Of a stretch of 64,000 nt of DNA, positions 15,567 through 26,157 are shown one piece after another. A model generated the notes under the pieces. It was not told the DNA's origin, did not search any database, and saw only the letters and a list, made by a program, of their open reading frames with translations. The first letter of the stretch is position 1, and each line of letters opens with the position of its first letter. Origin of the DNA: Litorimonas sp039975855 (GTDB lineage: Bacteria > Pseudomonadota > Alphaproteobacteria > Caulobacterales > Maricaulaceae); assembly GCA_039975855.1 (NCBI GenBank), contig JBDWGH010000003.1, positions 620,001 through 684,000 on the forward strand, given 5' to 3'. Both the position numbers and the translations under genes were made by a program.

Positions 15567-17684
15567 CTAACCCGCTCTCATCATCGCAATGCCGTAATCC
15601 TGCTCAAAGAGATAAAGCAAATTTCTGGCGGCAAGTCCTCGGGGGCTCGTGAGGCCCGGGTCCATCTGGACGAGGAGTCTTGCATCCTGGGTGGCGGTTT
15701 CAAGTAAGTCTTTATGACGATCCAAGTTGGCTAAGGTAAATCGCGGCAGGCCTGATTGCGCGGCACCCAATAGATCTCCAGAACCACGGAGTTCCCAGTC
15801 TTTTTCTGCGATTAGAAACCCGTCTTCCGTTTGTCGCATAATTTCCAATCGAGCTTTACCATTCACCGATAGCGGTCCTTGATAAAGAAGGAGGCAAGAT
15901 GATTTCTTGTCCGATCGTCCCACCCGGCCCCGTAATTGGTGCAGTTGAGCCAACCCAAATCGTTCCGCATGCTCAATGACAATGATTGTTGCATTGGGTG
16001 CGTCTACACCAACCTCAATGACTGTTGTTGCCACCAGAATGTCGAATTCACCAGCTTTGAAACCCAAACTGATCGATTCTTTTTCTTGAGGACTTAAACG
16101 GCCGTGGAGAAGGCCAACGCGGTCTCCGAACATTGCTGTTAATTGACGATGTCGATCCTCGACAGAAGAAAGGTCTATAAGCTCACTATCTTCTACCAAC
16201 GGGCAGACCCAATAGACTTGATTGCCGTCTTTGACAGCGCGCCCGACCGCATCAATCACCCCGTCTAAACGGGCTAGAGGTAAAATTGCTGTTTCGATCG
16301 GAACACGACCAGCTGGTTTTTCATCCAATATCGAAATGTCCAAATCGCCATAGCTTGTTAGTGCCAAGGTTCGAGGAATGGGCGTTGCTGTCATAACCAA
16401 TAAGTCTGTGGCTTCGCCTTTTTCAGTGAGACGCAATCTGTCCCGAACTCCGAACCGATGTTGTTCATCAATGATGACGAGGCCGAGATTTTTGAAAATG
16501 GTTTTGTCCTGAAAGAGAGCATGTGTGCCCACCACAACGTCAATGTATCCTTCAGACATTCCAGTCTCGAGTGCTTCGCGGGCCTTGCCCTTGTCACGAC
16601 CAGTCACGCCTTCCACGGTCAGACCTGCAGGCTCTAAAAAGGTCCGGAGTGTTTCAACATGTTGGCGGGCTAAAATTTCGGTGGGCGCCATCAAAGCAAC
16701 CTGTACACCGGCTTCAGCGGCGTAAGCACAGGCGAGGGCGGCTACGAACGTCTTACCAGCTCCAACATCACCTTGGAGCAATCGTGACATACGATCCGGA
16801 GAGGCCATATCGGCCTTGATCTCTTCAAATGCCCGGGTTTGCGCGTTTGTTGGCGGGAATGGTGCTCCTTTAAGCACGTCCTGCACATAATCTCCTTTTG
16901 CAGACAAGGCTAGCCCACCAGATCCGCGGTTTCGTTCTCTCACCAGCGCCATTGCAAGTTGTTTCGCAAGAAGTTCGTCATAGGCCAAACGACGTCGTAC
17001 CGGACTGTCTGCATTTATATCAACGGGATGTTCCGGACGATGAAGCAGCTTGAGGGCCACATTATAGTCTGGCCAATCTTGTTGTGTTTGAAAAGCGGGG
17101 TCGAGCCAATTCCCCAATTTTGGACCATTCAGGACTTTGTCCAGTGCACCGCTGATCGATTTGCGCGCCATCTTTTGACCCAATCCCGCCGTTAGCGGGT
17201 AAAGGGTCTCCAATTCCGGCAGTTCATCCGCTTTTTCTGGCGCGAGAACATAGTCAGGATGCGTCATTTGTAATTCGGCATTAAAGACTTCGCATTTACC
17301 CGAAATGATCCTTTTTGAACCCTCCGGCATCATTTTTTCCATACTCTGTGGATAGGCTTTGAACCAAGTCAAAGTCATGTCACCCGTGTCATCAAAGACG
17401 CGTACGCGGTAAGGACGGTTCCGCGCATTCGGAGCTATATGTCGTCCAACCGTGACCTCAAACGTCGCGATATCACCTTCGCGAGCGCCGGCTATGGTTG
17501 GACGGTTCGTCCGATCAATTAGTCCACTAGGCGGTGTTAGGACGAGATCCCTAAGACGCGAACCCATGGCTCGGGTTAGAGCTTCGCCAACTTTCTCGCC
17601 TACGCCGGTTAAAGTTGTTACATCCGCAAAATAGGCGTTCAATTTTCCTGAGCGAGAGGTCATTTTCTGTGTAGCGCGAGACAT
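15567..17684 (-). CDS. recG: ATP-dependent DNA helicase RecG
   Basis: 705 residues. An N-terminal wedge/OB domain (TIAGAREGDIATFEVTVGRH) is followed by a helicase core with Walker A GDVGAGKT, DEQH box (IIDEQHRFGV), TATPIPRTL, and motif VI (QLRGRVGRS). RecG remodels stalled forks and branched DNA. It is divergent from sdhE-mfd, an arrangement common in alphaproteobacteria. Confidence 0.97.
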   Translation of the reverse strand: MSRATQKMTSRSGKLNAYFADVTTLTGVGEKVGEALTRAMGSRLRDLVLTPPSGLIDRTNRPTIAGAREGDIATFEVTVGRHIAPNARNRPYRVRVFDDTGDMTLTWFKAYPQSMEKMMPEGSKRIISGKCEVFNAELQMTHPDYVLAPEKADELPELETLYPLTAGLGQKMARKSISGALDKVLNGPKLGNWLDPAFQTQQDWPDYNVALKLLHRPEHPVDINADSPVRRRLAYDELLAKQLAMALVRERNRGSGGLALSAKGDYVQDVLKGAPFPPTNAQTRAFEEIKADMASPDRMSRLLQGDVGAGKTFVAALACAYAAEAGVQVALMAPTEILARQHVETLRTFLEPAGLTVEGVTGRDKGKAREALETGMSEGYIDVVVGTHALFQDKTIFKNLGLVIIDEQHRFGVRDRLRLTEKGEATDLLVMTATPIPRTLALTSYGDLDISILDEKPAGRVPIETAILPLARLDGVIDAVGRAVKDGNQVYWVCPLVEDSELIDLSSVEDRHRQLTAMFGDRVGLLHGRLSPQEKESISLGFKAGEFDILVATTVIEVGVDAPNATIIVIEHAERFGLAQLHQLRGRVGRSDKKSSCLLLYQGPLSVNGKARLEIMRQTEDGFLIAEKDWELRGSGDLLGAAQSGLPRFTLANLDRHKDLLETATQDARLLVQMDPGLTSPRGLAARNLLYLFEQDYGIAMMRAG

Positions 17685-17755
17685 ATCGCCCTATCTGGCG
17701 TTTTGAGCGGCTCTGCACAAGTGACATGACGCAAACGACTCTGTATGGCGCCCCC

Positions 17756-18034
17756 ATGACAGACGAAACTAAAAATATGGATATGGATACGCGTAAAAAA
17801 CGTCTCGTTTATCGATCCAATTACCGAGGCTTTAAAGAAGCCGATTTGATTCTGGGCGGTTATGCGAAGGCCCATATTGACACGATGACGGATGCTGAAG
17901 TTCTGATGTTCGAAGATTTACTCAATGCAAAAGATCACGATATTTACGGCTGGATTATGGGCACTCTTCAAGCTCCTGCCAACTATGACACCCCACTTTT
18001 GGAACGTTTACGAGCGTTCAATCCTATTAAATAA
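17756..18034 (+). CDS. sdhE: FAD assembly factor SdhE
   Basis: 92 residues from the ATG at 17756; an in-frame ATG at 17726 would add ten residues, and neither has a good ribosome site. The family core is clear: RLVYRSNYRGFKEADLILGGYA contains the RGxxE motif needed for FAD attachment to succinate dehydrogenase, followed by the LLNAKDHDIYGWIMG segment. Its stop overlaps the mfd start by one base (TAATG). Confidence 0.92.
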   Translation: MTDETKNMDMDTRKKRLVYRSNYRGFKEADLILGGYAKAHIDTMTDAEVLMFEDLLNAKDHDIYGWIMGTLQAPANYDTPLLERLRAFNPIK

Positions 18035-21000
18035 TGCAAATCCAACTCTCCCGATATATCGGTCCAGACGCACAAATCACGGCGTCTGGATTGCCCGAAG
18101 GCGCCGATGCGTTAGCTTTTACGAAAGCGGTTCGACGAGACAAGAAACCCGCGCTTTTTATCGCACGAGACGATGCTCGCGCTGCTGCTTTTCAATCTGC
18201 TTGCAGGTTCTTTGCTCCGGACATTCCGGTACTTATGTTGCCGGCGTGGGATTGTCTGCCATATGATAGGGTCTCACCCAGTCGTACGTTGGCCGCGCGG
18301 CGTGCTGGCGCGCTCTTCTTCCTGACTACAATAGACCAGTCCAATCCTCATATTATTGTGACCACTATCAGCGCTGCGATGCAAAATGTTCCGCCGCGTT
18401 CTATTATTTCCGAAGCAGGTCTTTCTGCGAGTGTTGGCAGAAACATCGAGCGGGACCGAATTATTCGTTACCTCACCAACAACGGTTATTCGCGTGCAAG
18501 TACAGTTGTTGAAGCTGGCGATTTTGCGGTCCGAGGCGGCATCATCGATATTTTTCCGCCGACCGAGAAGAATCCCCTTCGTCTCGACTTTTTTGGAGAT
18601 GAGATAGAGAGCATTCGTGAGTTTGATGTCGATAGTCAACGGACCACCTCTGCCAGGTCTCAATTGATATTAGCTCCGGTGTCTGAGGTCTTTATGACGG
18701 AAGACTCCATCAGTAGTTTCAGGCGCAATTATATCGCCAGTTTTGGCGGAGGCGTGAGCCGCGATCCAATTTATGCAGCGGTCGTTGACGGTATACGTCC
18801 ACAAGGCATCGAGCATTACATGCCATTGTTTTACGAGCATGTAGAAACAATCTTCGATTACCTCGGCCCTCAGACTTTGATTGCGCTGGACGGTCTCCTT
18901 ACGGAGGCAAAGCGCGAACGTATTGACCTAATTGAAGACTTCTATACCTCTCGACGCGAACACGCAGAAGCACGTGATACGGGTTCAGGCGATCCCTCAA
19001 AAAACGCTGGCCTTTATCGTCCGCTGCCGATTGACCGTCTGTATCTTGATGAGTTGATATGGGACGAACATCTTTTAAATCAGCGCGTTCGAAAGCACAC
19101 TCCCTTTGAGAGTCCCGAAGAGGGTGCACTGAATTTTGGAGGACGTCCCGCACGAAATTTCTCTGCTGAACGTCGTACAGAGGGCGTCAATGTATTTGAT
19201 GTTGTTGCTGAACATGTTTCGTCGTTGAGAGATTCTGGGCAGCGGATTTGGCTGGGTTGTTGGACAGATGGTTCAAGAGAACGATTGGTAAGTGTCTTCG
19301 AAGATCAGGATTTGATTGTTCCAAAAGTTAGTTCGCAGGCGGCATTGGATAGCAAACCAGGTGATGTCAGGGCGATAATCTTACCCGTAGAAAACGGGTT
19401 TACTCTTGGAAAACTCTCAGTTCTATCCGAACAAGATATTCTAGGTGATCGCCTGATTAACCGAGGGCGTAAGCGAAAAGCGAAAAACTTTATTGCCGAA
19501 GCGGCATCTTTGACACCAGGTGATCTGATTGTTCACATCGATCATGGCTTGGGTCGATATTTAGGCCTTAAGACCCTCCAGGTTTCAGATGCACCACATG
19601 ATTGCCTGGAGCTAGAATATGCTGGTGAGGCTAAACTCTATCTTCCGGTTGAGAATATTGAGCTCCTATCTCGATATGGCAGCGCGGGAGATGGCGCGGT
19701 TCTGGATCGTCTTGGAAGCGCCGCGTGGCAAGCGAGAAAATCCAAAGCCAAAGGTCGACTTCGGGAGATGGCTGCCGGCCTTATCAAAATTGCCGCTAAA
19801 CGGGCGATGCGCAGAACAGATCCGATCACACCAGATGAGAGCACATATAACGAATTCGCGGCTCGCTTTCCTTATGCAGAAACAGACGACCAACTGAATT
19901 CCATTGATGATGTTTATAAAGACCTTGCGAGCGGTCGTCCTATGGATCGCTTGATTTGCGGAGATGTTGGTTTTGGGAAAACAGAAGTCGCATTGCGCGC
20001 GGCATTCGCGGTCGCCATGGCAGGACAACAAGTCGCGATCGTTGCGCCTACAACAATTCTTTCAAGACAGCATTTCAAGACATTTGCGGCGCGTTTCAGA
20101 GGGTGGCCAGTCAATGTCCGGCAACTCTCCCGTCTCGTTGGCGCAAAGGAAGCCAAGCAGACGAAGGAAGACCTTTCCAATGGCCGTGTGGATATCGTTA
20201 TCGGCACTCATGCACTATTGGCGAAAACGGTCAAATTTTCTGATCTGGGTCTTGTGATAGTCGATGAGGAACAGCGTTTCGGAGTTCAACACAAAGAACG
20301 TCTAAAATCACTACGGGCCGATGTTCACGTTTTAACGCTGACTGCGACGCCTATACCGCGAACTTTACAAATGGCATTGTCGGGAATTCGGGAGCTCTCC
20401 TTGATTGCGACACCACCCGTGGACCGTTTGGCTATTCGAACCTATGTGACGCCTTGGGATGAAGTCAGCCTTCGCAAGGCCCTATTACGCGAAAAATATA
20501 GGGGCGGGCAGTCTTACTTCATCTGCCCTCGGATAGCTGACATTCCGCGTATTGAAGAATTTATGCGTAACGCCGTTCCAGAAGTGAAATACATTATCGC
20601 TCATGGTCAAATGGCGGCCGGTGCGTTGGAAGATATCATGACGGCATTTTACGATGGCGAATATGATGTCCTGATTTCAACCTCTATCATCGAAAGTGGG
20701 ATCGATATTCCGTCAGCGAACACGATGATTATATATCGGGCAGACCGTTTCGGTCTCGCACAGCTCTATCAGATGCGAGGGCGTGTCGGACGTTCAAAAG
20801 TTAGAGCCTATGCCTATCTCACCATGCCGGAGGCGCAGATAGCGACAGAAGGGGCCTTAAAGCGACTGAAAATCCTGCAGTCTTTAGATAATTTGGGCGC
20901 CGGGTTTACACTCGCCAGTCATGATTTGGATATGCGAGGTGGCGGCAACCCTCTAGGTGAGGAGCAATCCGGACATATCAAAGACCTCGGCGTGGAGCTT

Positions 21001-21513
21001 TATCAACATATGCTGGAAGAGGCAGTCGCGGAACTTCGTGATGACGAAGAGACTGTTCGAGATGAGAGCTGGACGCCTCAGGTCAATGTTGGTGTGGCAA
21101 TTCTTATTCCAGAAGCTTACGTCCCAGACCTCAATTTACGTTTGGCGACATATCGGCGAATCTCTGAAATCAGCGATGATACAGAGGGCAACGCACTGGC
21201 AGCTGAACTTATTGATCGATTTGGACCTATTCCAGAGGAAGTTGATCATCTACTAAGAGTCATGAAAATCAAACGCCTCTGCAGGGAGGCTCATGTAGCG
21301 AAAGTAGATGCGGGCCCGAAGGGGGTTGTGATGCATATGCGTCATGAAGATATCAAAGATCCATCGATCATCATGAATGCAATTACCCAAAATAGCGGTT
21401 GGCGATTACGACCAGACCAGACAATTTTAGTTATGGGTAATTATAGTGAACCAAAATTCAGATTGCGCGGAACCGAGAAAGCAGTTGCGGCACTCGTGGT
21501 GAAGGCAGCTTAA
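18034..21513 (+). CDS. mfd: Transcription-repair coupling factor
   Basis: 1159 residues, the full Mfd length. It has the UvrB-like N-terminus (PAWDCLPYDRVSPS; RGGIIDIFPP), the RNA-polymerase interaction domain (DLIVHIDHGLGRYLGL), then a RecG-like translocase with GDVGFGKTE, DEEQRFGVQHKE, TATPIPRTLQMA and QMRGRVGRS, and a C-terminal TRCF domain. It removes stalled RNA polymerase and recruits UvrA. Convergent with the PopA-like gene, with a 4-base overlap. Confidence 0.97.
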   Translation: MQIQLSRYIGPDAQITASGLPEGADALAFTKAVRRDKKPALFIARDDARAAAFQSACRFFAPDIPVLMLPAWDCLPYDRVSPSRTLAARRAGALFFLTTIDQSNPHIIVTTISAAMQNVPPRSIISEAGLSASVGRNIERDRIIRYLTNNGYSRASTVVEAGDFAVRGGIIDIFPPTEKNPLRLDFFGDEIESIREFDVDSQRTTSARSQLILAPVSEVFMTEDSISSFRRNYIASFGGGVSRDPIYAAVVDGIRPQGIEHYMPLFYEHVETIFDYLGPQTLIALDGLLTEAKRERIDLIEDFYTSRREHAEARDTGSGDPSKNAGLYRPLPIDRLYLDELIWDEHLLNQRVRKHTPFESPEEGALNFGGRPARNFSAERRTEGVNVFDVVAEHVSSLRDSGQRIWLGCWTDGSRERLVSVFEDQDLIVPKVSSQAALDSKPGDVRAIILPVENGFTLGKLSVLSEQDILGDRLINRGRKRKAKNFIAEAASLTPGDLIVHIDHGLGRYLGLKTLQVSDAPHDCLELEYAGEAKLYLPVENIELLSRYGSAGDGAVLDRLGSAAWQARKSKAKGRLREMAAGLIKIAAKRAMRRTDPITPDESTYNEFAARFPYAETDDQLNSIDDVYKDLASGRPMDRLICGDVGFGKTEVALRAAFAVAMAGQQVAIVAPTTILSRQHFKTFAARFRGWPVNVRQLSRLVGAKEAKQTKEDLSNGRVDIVIGTHALLAKTVKFSDLGLVIVDEEQRFGVQHKERLKSLRADVHVLTLTATPIPRTLQMALSGIRELSLIATPPVDRLAIRTYVTPWDEVSLRKALLREKYRGGQSYFICPRIADIPRIEEFMRNAVPEVKYIIAHGQMAAGALEDIMTAFYDGEYDVLISTSIIESGIDIPSANTMIIYRADRFGLAQLYQMRGRVGRSKVRAYAYLTMPEAQIATEGALKRLKILQSLDNLGAGFTLASHDLDMRGGGNPLGEEQSGHIKDLGVELYQHMLEEAVAELRDDEETVRDESWTPQVNVGVAILIPEAYVPDLNLRLATYRRISEISDDTEGNALAAELIDRFGPIPEEVDHLLRVMKIKRLCREAHVAKVDAGPKGVVMHMRHEDIKDPSIIMNAITQNSGWRLRPDQTILVMGNYSEPKFRLRGTEKAVAALVVKAA

Positions 21514-22898
21514 TCTTCATCGGGGTCTTGGACTAAGTTCCCAATGAGCGCGTCTAGGTGGTTATCATTTGAATTGGCTGCTGGATAAATTTCAGAAATC
21601 ACAGTTTGCGCTGAGACCGCCAAAGGGGCGCCTTCTTTATTTCCACTGTCATAGACCGTGCAATCCAATAGAGCCTTGATCCTCGAAAGGATAATTTTAG
21701 CTTCAGAGGCCAAGGTATCAAAAAACGCCAAAACAAATTTATCTTCATCCCATCTGCAAACCACATCTTGCATCCGAACCAAATTGTTAATGAGCTCGCC
21801 GGACTGTGTATAAGCGGATCTGATTGCCTCAATGGCCACATCTTCGACGGATTGAGACGTTAGTTTCAATCCGATTAGTGTTACAGGCTGGTTGGACTTA
21901 GCAGCATCCTCGAACACCCGAGGAAGATGAGCGCGCATGAAATCTTGCGAATAAGCTGTGCCGGACGGGTCGCCTGCTTCGTCGAGGGCAAGTGAGAAGA
22001 AATCAGACTTCATTTGCTCATGAATACGATGATAATTCGCGAGTTCCAGTATACGTCCGCTAATCTCATCTGCATCAGCGTCTCGGTCGATGATGTCCCG
22101 TGCGCCCCGTTCATAAGCGGCATCATAATCCGTGAAAGTTTGAGCGTTCACCAAGAAAAGCGTAGGCGTGTGATAGAGTTTCGAGTTGCGCCGCATCGCT
22201 TCTGTTATGCTGAAGGCAGGTTCTGATTGCTCTAACGCATTCATAACCACCGCATCAAATGGATCGCCATGCAGATAATCAAAGGCAGAAAAGCTTGTGA
22301 AGGCGGCCGTTACATCGACGCCCTTATCTTGCAAAGCATTGATAATTACCATGAAGCTAGGTGAGGCTTTGCCAATAAAGAGCACGCGAAACTTACGGTC
22401 AGGAGACATGTCTCCAATATCCGGCGTTTGATCAAAGCTCTCTCTCAATGTTTCTAGACGACGAGAAATTTCTCTATCCATAACACCTAGTCGGATCATG
22501 GCATTTACCCGATTTGCAATCTGAGAGGCATGCATGGGAGCGAAGAGAGTTGAGTCAAAACCGATAGACGCGTCAGGTGAGGGGCGAGACATTGCTCCAA
22601 TTAATGGAACCTGATGAGATTTAAAATGTGCGCGAATGACTTTAGCGAGTTTTGGACCTTGTTCAGCGTAATCGATTAAATGGCAAAGTATCGCATCTGG
22701 CACGGACGTCGGCATGGCGCTGAGAGTTTGACCATCAAAAAGTGATAGCTGAACATCTAAATCAAGAGCACGAAGGTTTTTAGTTACGTCACGACTTTGT
22801 ATTGGATGATCAGAGACAATGAGTACCCGCGTTTTACGCGAGCGTACTGTCTCTGAAATTTGCGAATCATTCGAAATATCTAAAGCAGTGGCGGGCAT
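21510..22898 (-). CDS. PopA/PleD-like protein with degenerate GGDEF domain
   Basis: 462 residues in the layout receiver-receiver-GGDEF, as in PleD and its paralogue PopA. Receiver 1 starts near residue 24 (RVLIVSD), receiver 2 near 171 (RVLFIG), and the GGDEF-like domain covers about 300-460. The active-site motif is replaced by DEDKF (384-388), so cyclase activity is unlikely. The I-site RxxD is intact as RMQD (375-378), exactly five residues upstream, which suggests c-di-GMP binding. In Caulobacter, PopA uses such a site to help deliver CtrA to ClpXP. A similar cell-cycle role here is inference. A start near 22898 is assumed. Confidence 0.75.
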   Translation of the reverse strand: MPATALDISNDSQISETVRSRKTRVLIVSDHPIQSRDVTKNLRALDLDVQLSLFDGQTLSAMPTSVPDAILCHLIDYAEQGPKLAKVIRAHFKSHQVPLIGAMSRPSPDASIGFDSTLFAPMHASQIANRVNAMIRLGVMDREISRRLETLRESFDQTPDIGDMSPDRKFRVLFIGKASPSFMVIINALQDKGVDVTAAFTSFSAFDYLHGDPFDAVVMNALEQSEPAFSITEAMRRNSKLYHTPTLFLVNAQTFTDYDAAYERGARDIIDRDADADEISGRILELANYHRIHEQMKSDFFSLALDEAGDPSGTAYSQDFMRAHLPRVFEDAAKSNQPVTLIGLKLTSQSVEDVAIEAIRSAYTQSGELINNLVRMQDVVCRWDEDKFVLAFFDTLASEAKIILSRIKALLDCTVYDSGNKEGAPLAVSAQTVISEIYPAANSNDNHLDALIGNLVQDPDED

Positions 22899-22966
22899 AA
22901 CGTCGAACTTAAGCCCGAAGTCCTACCAGCGTATTAACCACAATTCGTCAAATGAATAGACGGAGT

Positions 22967-24967
22967 TTACCAACCGCAAGTGCGGTCTTTATTCTCTTCC
23001 TCGAGATACGTCATGACTGGAGCGAAATATTCGAGAATGGCTGACCCATCCATATCGCGCGTTCCTGTGAAAGCTTCCAGTGCATCTGGCCAGGGCTTAC
23101 TTGCTCCCATTTCCATCATGGCATTGAATTTCTCACCGACGTCCTTGTTTCCGTAAACGGAACATCGGTGGAGAGGGCCTTCAAATCCAGCTTGATCACA
23201 CGCGGCTTTGTGGAACTGGAACTGGAGAATGTGAGCGAGAAAATAACGCATGTAAGGCGTGTTGCCCGGAATATGATATTTTGCACCTGGATCAAAGGCA
23301 TCTGCTGGGCGCTCACCCGGCGCTTTCAGACCTTGATATTTTTCTCGAAGTTCCCACCAACCATCATTGTACTCGGAAGGAGAGTAAGTTCCGTTAAAGA
23401 CATTCCAACGCCATTGATCGACCATCAAGCCAAACGGCAAGAAGGCAACTTTATCCATCGCCTGGCGCATCAGAAGCGCAAGGTCGGCGTCCTCCCCAGG
23501 AACTTTGTCTGCATCCAAAAGTCCTATTTCGACGAGATATTCCGGCGTAATAGACAAAGCAATCATATCGCCGATCGCTTCGTGGAAGCCATCATTTGCA
23601 CCATCTTTGTAGAATACGGACTGATCTTTATAGGCCCGTTGGTAGAAATTGTGGCCCAACTCATGGTGCACAGTTGAGAAATCCTCACCGTTGACCTTAG
23701 TACACATTTTAATCCGGACATCTTCTTGATCGTCCAAATTCCAAGCAGAGGCATGACAGACAACCTCACGGTCTTCGGGTTTCGTGATGAGGGACCGTTC
23801 CCAGAATGTATCAGGAAGCTCTTCAAAGCCCATAGAGGTGAAGAATTGTTCGGCCATTTCAACCATCTTCTTAGCATCATAGCCAGCGTCAACTAAGAGT
23901 TCAGTGACATCGACTCCCTTGCCGCCACCTTCCGGTGCCACATCGTCATAAATATTGCCCCAGCTTTGGCCCCACATATTTCCGAGCAGGTCAGCGCGGA
24001 TGGGCTCATCCAGAGGAACAATTTCCTCGCCATACTTTTCGTTGAGTTCGGCGCGGACATAGCAATGCAGTTCGTCGTAAAGTGGCTTAACTTGGCCCCA
24101 GAGACGGTCCGCTTCTTTGGAAAAGTCTTCGGCATCCATGTCATACCCAGCTCGCCAGAGATCTCCTGCGTCTTTGAACCCGAGTTCAGCCGAGCCTTTA
24201 TTGATGATTTTCACCATCTCGCCATAGGCGCCGAGCATGGGCTTGGATATCGTTCTCCAGCCTTCCCAAGTGCTTTTTAACAACTCAGGATCATCCGATT
24301 TTGCAATAATGTCTGAGGCTTGGCCAAGGTGGATGGTTCCGTCAGGGGCCTCTTTCTTCAATGTTCCATCACCGTCAGTGTCTAAAATTGCGATGATGCG
24401 CTCATCGTTGACATCAACCTCGAAACGACCTTTTCCGTAAGCCCCGTCTAATGCCGTCATAATTTCAGCAAGGTCCTTAGCTGCAGCTTCATCATCTGGA
24501 GCAGGGAAATTCGACCCCCGAAGCATGCCGTCAATTTTGCGTTTCATATCAGCGGGTAGAGCCAGGTCCTTAAAGCGCTTCGCTTCGTTAGACAGGCGAG
24601 TAGACATTTTCGCGCTTTCTTCACCAACACGGGCTTCAAGGGCGGCCGTATCCTCGGTGATGAAATTGGCTTTGACCCAATATACCTTGGAGGCGTGAGC
24701 CCGGAATTCGGCAAGCTCCTCTTCAGCTGCCTCAAGAAACTCTTTGGCTTCTTGCACGGTCGGTGCCGAACGAGAGGCACTTTGCTGGGTAGCGGCCATT
24801 AATTCGGATCCAGGGCGGGTAGCTGCCTCTGTGACAAGTGTTTCAACGGCAGCGGCGTCTGGAGCTGCAGTCTTCTCAACCTCCGTATTCGATGCTTCGG
24901 TACAAGATACGAGTAAAAGCGCCAAAGAGGTAAGTGCCGATGCCCCAAGAAGTTTCGTTTTCGCCAT
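22967..24967 (-). CDS. M2-family peptidyl-dipeptidase lipoprotein
   Basis: About 666 residues from the ATG at 24967, which has GAGGA upstream. The signal peptide ends in a lipobox (LLLVSC), so the protein is a lipoprotein of the periplasm or outer membrane. The zinc motif HELGH is seen (TVHHELGHNFYQRAY), with a later glutamate in the HEAIGD segment. The fold matches the ACE-like M2 metallopeptidases, which remove C-terminal dipeptides. Such proteins are common in Hyphomonadales-like bacteria. Divergent from hemH. Confidence 0.92.
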   Translation of the reverse strand: MAKTKLLGASALTSLALLLVSCTEASNTEVEKTAAPDAAAVETLVTEAATRPGSELMAATQQSASRSAPTVQEAKEFLEAAEEELAEFRAHASKVYWVKANFITEDTAALEARVGEESAKMSTRLSNEAKRFKDLALPADMKRKIDGMLRGSNFPAPDDEAAAKDLAEIMTALDGAYGKGRFEVDVNDERIIAILDTDGDGTLKKEAPDGTIHLGQASDIIAKSDDPELLKSTWEGWRTISKPMLGAYGEMVKIINKGSAELGFKDAGDLWRAGYDMDAEDFSKEADRLWGQVKPLYDELHCYVRAELNEKYGEEIVPLDEPIRADLLGNMWGQSWGNIYDDVAPEGGGKGVDVTELLVDAGYDAKKMVEMAEQFFTSMGFEELPDTFWERSLITKPEDREVVCHASAWNLDDQEDVRIKMCTKVNGEDFSTVHHELGHNFYQRAYKDQSVFYKDGANDGFHEAIGDMIALSITPEYLVEIGLLDADKVPGEDADLALLMRQAMDKVAFLPFGLMVDQWRWNVFNGTYSPSEYNDGWWELREKYQGLKAPGERPADAFDPGAKYHIPGNTPYMRYFLAHILQFQFHKAACDQAGFEGPLHRCSVYGNKDVGEKFNAMMEMGASKPWPDALEAFTGTRDMDGSAILEYFAPVMTYLEEENKDRTCGW

Positions 24968-25161
24968 GATATCGTCCTCGCCTAGAATGAAGGACCGCAC
25001 AATATTAGGTGTAAAACCCAACAATTGCGGCAATCCTTTCCGCTTTCATCTGTCGTAGACACAGGGCAGGTAAGGTTCAACACATCTCCTGCGCCCTATG
25101 GCTTCAGATTCGTGAAATCCCGCATTTTATTGTTGGGGTGACACCCAAAGGACACAATACT

Positions 25162-26157
25162 ATGTCGAAACCAGGCTTACTTCTCGTCAACCTTGGGTCA
25201 CCCGATTCGCCAACGGCTAAAGACACCCGCCGTTATCTAGCCGAATTCCTGCACGATTATCGCGTAATCGATACGACGCGTTGGATTTGGTGCCCTGTTT
25301 TACACGGTATAATTCTGCGGACCCGGCCTAAAAAATCAGCGGAGGCCTATAAATCCGTTTGGCATGAACCTGTCGAGTTTCCTGGCAACGAAGCTCCTTT
25401 GATTCGAATTACTCGGGCGCAGGCTGCTGGTGTAAAGGCTCGCTTAGGGGATGATGTGCATGTTGAGATTGCCATGCGTTACGGTAATCCATCTATTGGC
25501 GCGAGTTTGGATGCGTTAAAATCAAAAGGATGCACGAGAATTGCTGTTCTTCCGCTATACCCTCAGTTCGCGGGGGCGACGACTGCGTCTGTATATGACG
25601 GTGTGGCAATGGCGCTTGAGAAGCGAATGGATGTTCCAGAGCTTCGGTTTTTGAGGCATTATTACGACGATCCACGATTTATCGCGGCACTAGCGGACAG
25701 TGTTGACGCTCATCTCTCTAAGCTTGATTGGACACCTGATGTGATCATGACGTCCTATCATGGCCTACCACAGAGTTATGTCGACAAGGGCGACCCGTAC
25801 CAGGACGAATGTTTGGAAACGACAGCCTTGTTACGTGCCCACATGGGTAAATCTGAAGCCGAACTTTACGCAACTTTCCAATCTCGTTTTGGGCCTAAAG
25901 CTTGGCTGCAACCTTACACAGATAAAACGCTGGAGGCCCTACCAGCAACAGGTGTGAAAAAAGTCGCGGTTATGATGCCGGGATTTTCATCTGATTGCCT
26001 TGAGACACTGGAAGAAATCGCAATAGAAGCAAAAGAAAGTTTCGAAGAACACGGAGGCACGCATTTTACGGCAATTCCTTGCTTAAATGCTGATGCTGCG
26101 CACTTAGATCTTTTGACGGATCTGGCGAAAGAGCGCTTATTAAACGGCTGGCTTTAA
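25162..26157 (+). CDS. hemH: Ferrochelatase
   Basis: 331 residues from the ATG at 25162, with AGGA upstream. Family marks: LLVNLGSPDSP at the N-terminus, AMRYGNPSI, VLPLYPQFAGATTAS, SYHGLPQSYVDKGDPY with the metal-binding histidine, and PGFSSDCLETLEEI. It inserts Fe(II) into protoporphyrin IX to make heme. Its end overlaps the convergent shikimate-kinase-like gene by 18 bases. Confidence 0.96.
   Translation: MSKPGLLLVNLGSPDSPTAKDTRRYLAEFLHDYRVIDTTRWIWCPVLHGIILRTRPKKSAEAYKSVWHEPVEFPGNEAPLIRITRAQAAGVKARLGDDVHVEIAMRYGNPSIGASLDALKSKGCTRIAVLPLYPQFAGATTASVYDGVAMALEKRMDVPELRFLRHYYDDPRFIAALADSVDAHLSKLDWTPDVIMTSYHGLPQSYVDKGDPYQDECLETTALLRAHMGKSEAELYATFQSRFGPKAWLQPYTDKTLEALPATGVKKVAVMMPGFSSDCLETLEEIAIEAKESFEEHGGTHFTAIPCLNADAAHLDLLTDLAKERLLNGWL

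Noticed and set aside
22899..22966. CtrA-type site (TTAA-N7-TTAA) upstream of the PopA-like gene
   Set aside because: Only one half-site (GGTTAAT on the minus strand) is seen; the second half does not occur at the required distance.
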